This document shows positions 59,484 through 64,000 of a stretch of 64,000 nt of DNA, one piece after another. The position numbers and the translations under genes were made by a program. Numbering within the stretch: position 1 is the first letter of the stretch; the number at the start of each line of letters is the position of its first letter. The stretch covers positions 11,572,048 to 11,636,047 of the forward strand of contig OY986966.1 of assembly GCA_963920575.1 (NCBI GenBank), in the 5' to 3' direction. Source of the stretch: Narthecium ossifragum (lineage: Eukaryota > Streptophyta > Magnoliopsida > Dioscoreales > Nartheciaceae). The notes beneath the pieces are model-generated. The model was not told where the DNA came from. It worked only from the letters and a program-made list of their open reading frames with translations, and searched no databases.

Positions 59484-60505
59484 TTTGAGGACAGAGAGGG
59501 ATTTTCTTGGTTTTACTAGCGGGGCTTTGTATGTACAGTTTTCCTTATAGCTTTATATCTTGTACATACTCTTAAGCATGCTAGCCCCATATTAGGGGCA
59601 GTGGTGAACCAGGAGAGTGATGACTCCTGGGGTGTTTAGAATAAGCGGGCGAATGGCCCTACAGCTTTCCTTAGCCTTGCATGCCGGCGTGCATCGAGGG
59701 CTTTTACCTGGGTGGTTTGTCTCTGTTGTTTGCGGGGCTGCTTCCCGATGCAGGTTACTGGTGAACTGGCTGGCAGTTGGTGGTTTACCACTGCAGCAGT
59801 TCCAAACCTTAAATATCATGTTCACCACCCCGGGCCGGCAGTGTGCCGAGCCCAGACCGTGTTATGCTATCATCACATACTGCTGCATGCTTTAATTGTT
59901 CTCTATGCGTATGTTCATCGCATTCATCTCTGTTGTTGCATTAGTTGCATGGTTAGGGCGTGGGCGATCTGTGGGTCACCGTCCCAAGGCTGGAAGCTCG
60001 AATTTAGCCCTAGGACCGGGGTTGGGTAGTTTGGACCCGGTTTGAATTATGGTGTACAGTCAAATTCAATGATAGGCCTAGATGACTGGTACACCTGTTG
60101 CTTGATGATTGTAGACGTCGTGTCGGCCTCGAGTCGGATGCTGAGGTGTAGCCGGTGTCTCACTATGTTGACTCTTGAGTAGAGGGGTTGCCTGCTCAGC
60201 GGTATCATTTCCCGCTTGCAGTGTCGTTCCCTGCTTATGAGCCAGCAGTGTTAGTTCCTGCTTAATGAGTGTGACCTGACATGTGACCAGTTCTTCTGGA
60301 AGACCATGATTGTGGGCCTCAGGGACACGCGGTGGGGTTATGGGGCCTCTGTATACACCCAGGTCTTACTTGAGGGTGACACTGTTGCGTTTCCCTCTTC
60401 CTTCTGTGTGTCGTAGTGTAGTTTCTCTGTTGAGCTTAGTTGCTCACTCTTACCCGGGCTGCGTTTTGCAGGTGCATGCGTTAGCTCCTCTTCGGTGGCC
60501 CCTAC

Positions 60506-62025
60506 TGATAAGTCACAGATTATGTATAATTTAACCCCTTAAATTACCTTTGTTAGGCTTAGAGTAGGTGTATTTGACGATTTATTAGTTGATTTCAGGT
60601 TTAATCATGGTTGGAGAAGAAATACAAGAAATTCGACTAAAATGAAGAAAAATATAGCTTCGTCGACCATTGGGAAAATATTCTCCAGATGTTCTCTGAA
60701 CCTCCAAATATTCTGAAACTTTGGGAAATTGTAGAAGACTCAGAGATCTACAATGTTACTGTTGGACACATTGCGAGATTCCTGATGGTATGATGACAGT
60801 TTGAAGAATAGATGAAGATTTACAAACTAGAAAGCTGCTCCGTTGATGCTGAAGAGAATATTCTCCAAATATTCTATATAAATTAGAATATTATGAAATA
60901 TTTTGGAGACGATAGACAACTTCCGGATTTAGAACTTTCCTATTGAAGACTTTCCCAGATTCCGTACAGATTAGCTTCAGAATTGACTACAAATCAGAAT
61001 TCCGAGTAGGATTTGAAGAATAAGGAAACTGATGATGTGACAGATGCTTGAGCAGTGTGATGGATCGGATTTGACTCCGATCAATCGCTCGGATGACATC
61101 ATCAACCCAGAATTTAGGGAAATTAGAGTTTAAGTCCAAATATAACTTCTAATTCCGGGATCAAGGGTTTCTAATACATAAGGGGGTTATTCCAGCCGAA
61201 AATTATCATCTTTTGGAGCACTTTTGGAGGAGAAGGTTAGGGTTTTGAAGACGGTGATTTTTCCGCAGGGATCAATGGCTTCATCCTCTACACCGATTGA
61301 TGATTTCCAGGAGATGAGTGGCTAGTTTTCTTGTTCTTAGGAATACCATGAAACCCTAGTGTAACTTTTGATCTTTCTTAGTTGGATTTTTGTGAACTTC
61401 TCTAAGTATAATCTCATGAATATGATTTTAATGATTATAGAGTTGAAGGAACAGAGTTCCGTTGACGTATTATTAGTCCTACATGATGGTTGTACTTGAA
61501 TGTAGAGATTCATGAGATAGTTTTCATGTGGTTTGTGATTTACCTTTGAGATAATCTATGCTACGTGAAGATAAGTCATGCTAAGGTCATTAGGAGTAGA
61601 ATAACTTAAGATAATGGTAGGACCAAAGATGATTTATGCCAAACAAAGATAGGTTATGCCGTAGGAAACATAAAACCTTCTTTTAGGGATTCGTGTGAGC
61701 TTGTAGCCATACGATCCATAATGCTTAGAGAAGTGATCAAGATGATAACTATGGAAGATTAAGGGTGAAACTAGGGTGGATTGTGTATTTCCTAAGACAT
61801 CTTTTTCCATCTGATTAAAACCTAAATATTTTCTTTTGCTTTCTTAGATAGTTTCAGTTAGATCAATCTATTATTGAAGTGTTTGGTTTAGATCAAGAGT
61901 TTTGAGAAGTGATTTTGGTTTTCCTAGTAATTCCCTGTGGTTAGTATTAGTGATTGAATAAGGATATAAATTTAAGATTTGATTGACGTTAGCAACGTTT
62001 TAACGACAACGTTTGTGAGCGATCA
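60506..62025 (+). mobile_element. solo LTR, TGATAAG...GCGATCA type, TSD CCTAC
   Basis: 1520 bp flanked by the perfect 5-bp TSD CCTAC (60501-60505, 62026-62030). Ends TGATAAGTCACAG and GTTTGTGAGCGATCA resemble family 2 termini, but this copy has no GATCGATC array (only one ATCAATCG-like site near 61080). Non-coding. Confidence 0.9.
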
Positions 62026-62390
62026 CCTACCAGGCAGTTAGTCGGCGGCAGGCGGAGTTTAAGAGGTGGCGATCTTTTACAACTTTAAACCTCTGTTAGT
62101 TAGCCTCCTACGGGAGTAAATGTTGTATTTGGATCTTCCCCTCTCCGAGGATATGTATATTAAACTCCTTTTGGATTTGTAAATATTGGGTTCGAGGTTG
62201 TTTAAATTATTGTTGTTTAAATAGAGGGTGTTTTGGTAAATTGCTAGGGAGGCCAATAGGTTAGAGGGAACCATCGCCAAATTTTCCGCATTTCGTTAGG
62301 TTCTGGTTCGCGTCGCCCGGCCCGGTTGGGCTTTCGCGGGTCGGGGTGCGACATTACATCTGCACTATCAATCCACCCGATTTGCCTTAT

Positions 62391-62404
62391 TGGTATCAGA
62401 GCCA
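62391..62404 (+). other. right primer-binding site of the endogenous virus
   Basis: TGGTATCAGAGCCA, a perfect initiator-tRNA-Met complement, in the same context (CTTAT before, TGTTCAT after) as the left copy at 35597. Confidence 0.85.
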
Positions 62405-62770
62405 TGTTCATACGGGAGTAGTGATCTATATAGATTCAATCATGTAGCTTAATATTATATTACATCATTAATCTTTGTGATATAATTATATTAATTAATA
62501 TTATAGTACATCATTAATCTTTGTGATATACATCTAGTTGTATATTTATATTAATATTCCCTACATCACTAAAATGGTTTTATTTCTCAAAAAAAAACCT
62601 CACCATCTGTTTCTCAAATAAAAGACCACATCATCTATCTTTTATTATAAAATTTCATATCGGGAGGTGATGAGTGCTCCCTCATATGTAGGGGAGCACT
62701 GTAGATCTCCCTTATTTTAGGGTAGAGATAGGGTGGCTGATGCACTTGGTTTTTAGTCTTCTCTCTAAGC

Positions 62771-63030
62771 CCTCGTTTGGTTTGGGGATAAAAAAGTGAA
62801 TATAAGTGGGGATAAGGGATTATGGGGATAAATAGAAAAAGTGAGGATAAATGATTTTGAGGTTAGAAAATGTGAGGATAATGAGTAATGATTGAAAAGT
62901 GAGGATAAATAAGTAATAATTGCTCGGGGATAAGTGGAGATAAGGGATTTTGGGGTTAGAAAAGGCGGTGATAATGAGTGGAGATAAAGTTATTGTTTGA
63001 AAAGTGGGAATAAAAAAGTAATGATTCTTT
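62771..63030 (+). mobile_element. MITE-like element related to the 17.1-kb MITE
   Basis: Starts CCTCGTTTGGTTTGGGGATA, the same end type as the inverted MITE pair, and has a similar interior of GGATAAnTGAnGATAA and AGTAATGATTG repeats. No clear right terminal repeat, so probably truncated. Confidence 0.55.
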
Positions 63031-63252
63031 GGGTGTTGACGTGGAAATCTTGCCGTTGACCGGTAATAGTCAAACTAGTCAAAATCAGGGACGTGCTAAG
63101 CTTCAATTCTTTCGAACTCAATTCGAACATAGGTGTTGAAGCTTGGACGAATGAGCGATGGATGATGAGAAGTGGAAAATGGAATATGAGAAGTGGTGAA
63201 AAAATGAATGATAAGAAGACATGGAAAATGGACGATGGGAAATATGGGTGAT

Positions 63253-63370
63253 GAACTATGCTAGAACTACTCCTATGAGTAATAGAACTATGCTAGAACT
63301 ACTCCTATGAATGGAACAATGCTAGCACTACTCATATGAACGGAACTATGTAGAACTACTCCTATGAATA
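63253..63370. repeat. 29-32-bp tandem repeat, four copies
   Basis: Units start at 63253, 63285, 63314 and 63343, with consensus GAACTATGCTAGAACTACTC followed by CTATGAATG. Confidence 0.85.
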
Positions 63371-63570
63371 AAAAACTTCATTGCAGGAAATTAACGGAAA
63401 GAAAGCTTCATTGCTAAAATTTAAAGGTACATTAAGATAAAATAAAGCTACATTGGAAATAAATATAAAAGGCTATATTGGAAATAAAGATAAAAAGCTG
63501 ATTTGCTCTTGATTTTGGGAGAAAGCGATCTTCATCTTCATGTCTTTTATAATGCACATGGTATAACTAC

Positions 63571-63657
63571 TTTGGAACCATCTGGAACTGCTCTGTAACC
63601 ATCGGAACTCATCTGGAACAGTTAGAACTGAATCTGGAACCGTCGGAACTGAATCTT
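63571..63657. repeat. degenerate GGAAC-rich repeat
   Basis: Short units TCTGGAAC and GTCGGAACTGAA recur about every 12-20 bases. No coding potential. Confidence 0.6.
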
Positions 63658-64000
63658 GGTCAACATATTCAGTTATTTACGAAACTGCCATCAGATAGAG
63701 CGTCTTGTCTTCCACTGTAATTTTTCCTATTATAACCTTGCAACTTGGCAGAACTCTAAACATGGAAGTTTTAGGTCTTCAAATTCCCTTTCCATCGGTC
63801 TACAAATCAACCCATTTGGATATCGTATGAGAAAGTTATGATCGAAATACATTGATGATTATTATTAAAATGATCGGTCAAAATATAGCCGATGGATATT
63901 TGGTCGATTGGGAATCAACCATTATTTGGACGGTTACATTTGTACATGTTGAATTCGATCATTATTTATCATTTTACCACTGAATACTTTGGCTGTCAGT

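Larger units (their letters stand above)
54833..62353 (+). mobile_element. internally deleted Ty3/gypsy element with mismatched flanks
   Basis: Order: full 5' LTR (54833-56968), primer-binding site, gag-protease remnant (57173-58785), then a 3' LTR lacking its first ~300 bases (58786-62353, itself holding a solo LTR). Reverse transcriptase, RNase H and integrase are gone. The flanking pentamers are CTCCA (54828-54832) and TTACA (62354-62358), which do not match, unlike every solo LTR of this family in the window. Confidence 0.85.
58786..62353 (+). repeat. partial 3' LTR of the gypsy element, holding a solo LTR
   Basis: Begins inside the upstream palindrome array (GGATCGATCTTCCCTCAGGG), followed by TATAAAA at 58850-58856, the downstream array, and the normal LTR end GGGTCGGGGTGCGACA at 62353. 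A family 2-type LTR at 60506-62025 interrupts it. Confidence 0.88.
35560..62460 (+). mobile_element. endogenous pararetrovirus (Caulimoviridae, possibly florendovirus-like), heavily interrupted
   Basis: Viral pieces occur in genome order on the plus strand: leader and primer-binding site, movement protein (38228-39245), acidic capsid-like region (39499-40108), aspartic protease (40516-40731 then 47988-48080), reverse transcriptase with RNase H (48080-48327 then 51906-53160), a second ORF (53161-54625), a promoter (54775) and a second leader with primer site. The ~100-bp leader/primer segment is present at both ends (35560-35665, 62354-62460), so slightly more than one genome unit was integrated. 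Subtracting insertions leaves ~5.5 kb between the two primer sites, below the ~7-8 kb usual for the family, so parts are lost. Every coding region has stops and frameshifts, so it cannot make virus. A separate ORF after RNase H fits florendoviruses; that subgroup call is inference. Confidence 0.85.
62463..64000. other. non-coding repeat debris at the right edge
   Basis: AT-rich virus flank, then MITE-like and tandem-repeat sequence listed separately. A possible LTR start (TGTTGACGTGGAAATC, ~63034) cannot be closed within the window. No gene recognised. Confidence 0.4.

Noticed and set aside
56972..62404. tRNA genes at the TGGTATCAGAGC sites
   Set aside because: Only the 12-18-base primer-binding complement is present, with no cloverleaf around it.

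Overview
This window is nuclear DNA of a flowering plant, possibly a monocot (the monocot call is only an impression). The signs are spliced genes with GT-AG introns, plant-type histone H2B, a plant cytosolic pyrophosphatase, telo-box/site II promoters, and dense nested retroelements. About a third of the window is host gene space; the rest is transposons and an old virus copy.

Layout. 1-1590: 5' part of a mitochondrial-type RRM protein gene (-), then an intronless histone H2B gene (-) with a histone octamer in its promoter. 2.54-10.26 kb: a 5'-truncated LINE (-) split by a solo LTR (TSD TGATG) that itself holds two more solo LTRs. 11.12-15.83 kb: a dead PIF/Harbinger element (TSD TAA) with its own LTR-like insertion. 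16.8-17.5 kb: an inverted pair of MITEs. 17.95-34.1 kb: host genes: an atypical bHLH factor (-, nine coding exons), a conserved plant protein of unknown function (-), ribosomal protein uS8/S15a (+, sharing a divergent promoter with the previous gene), a 264-bp LINE insertion with a 14-bp TSD, and a soluble inorganic pyrophosphatase (-, eight coding exons). 34.2-34.8 kb: a small solo LTR (TSD TTTCC).

35.5-62.5 kb: a decayed endogenous pararetrovirus (Caulimoviridae) with an initiator-Met primer-binding site at both ends. It is broken up by a solo LTR, an LTR fragment, a small solo LTR, a 7.2-kb MULE (9-bp TSD, itself split by a solo LTR), a LINE (itself split by a solo LTR), a short MITE-like piece, and an internally deleted Ty3/gypsy element. 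About 5.5 kb of viral sequence is left between the two primer sites. 62.5-64 kb: MITE-like and tandem-repeat debris.

The most unusual signal is in the LTRs. One ~2.1-2.4-kb gypsy LTR family (seven copies or fragments here) and LTRs of a second type (TGATGAG...CATCA) carry arrays of short palindromes, GATCGATC or GGTCGACC, tens of bases apart. In the gypsy LTRs one array lies on each side of the TATA box. Each copy has its own palindrome variant, used in both of its arrays. I know of no name for this arrangement.

Exon boundaries were read by eye from splice signals and reading phase. No database search was possible.
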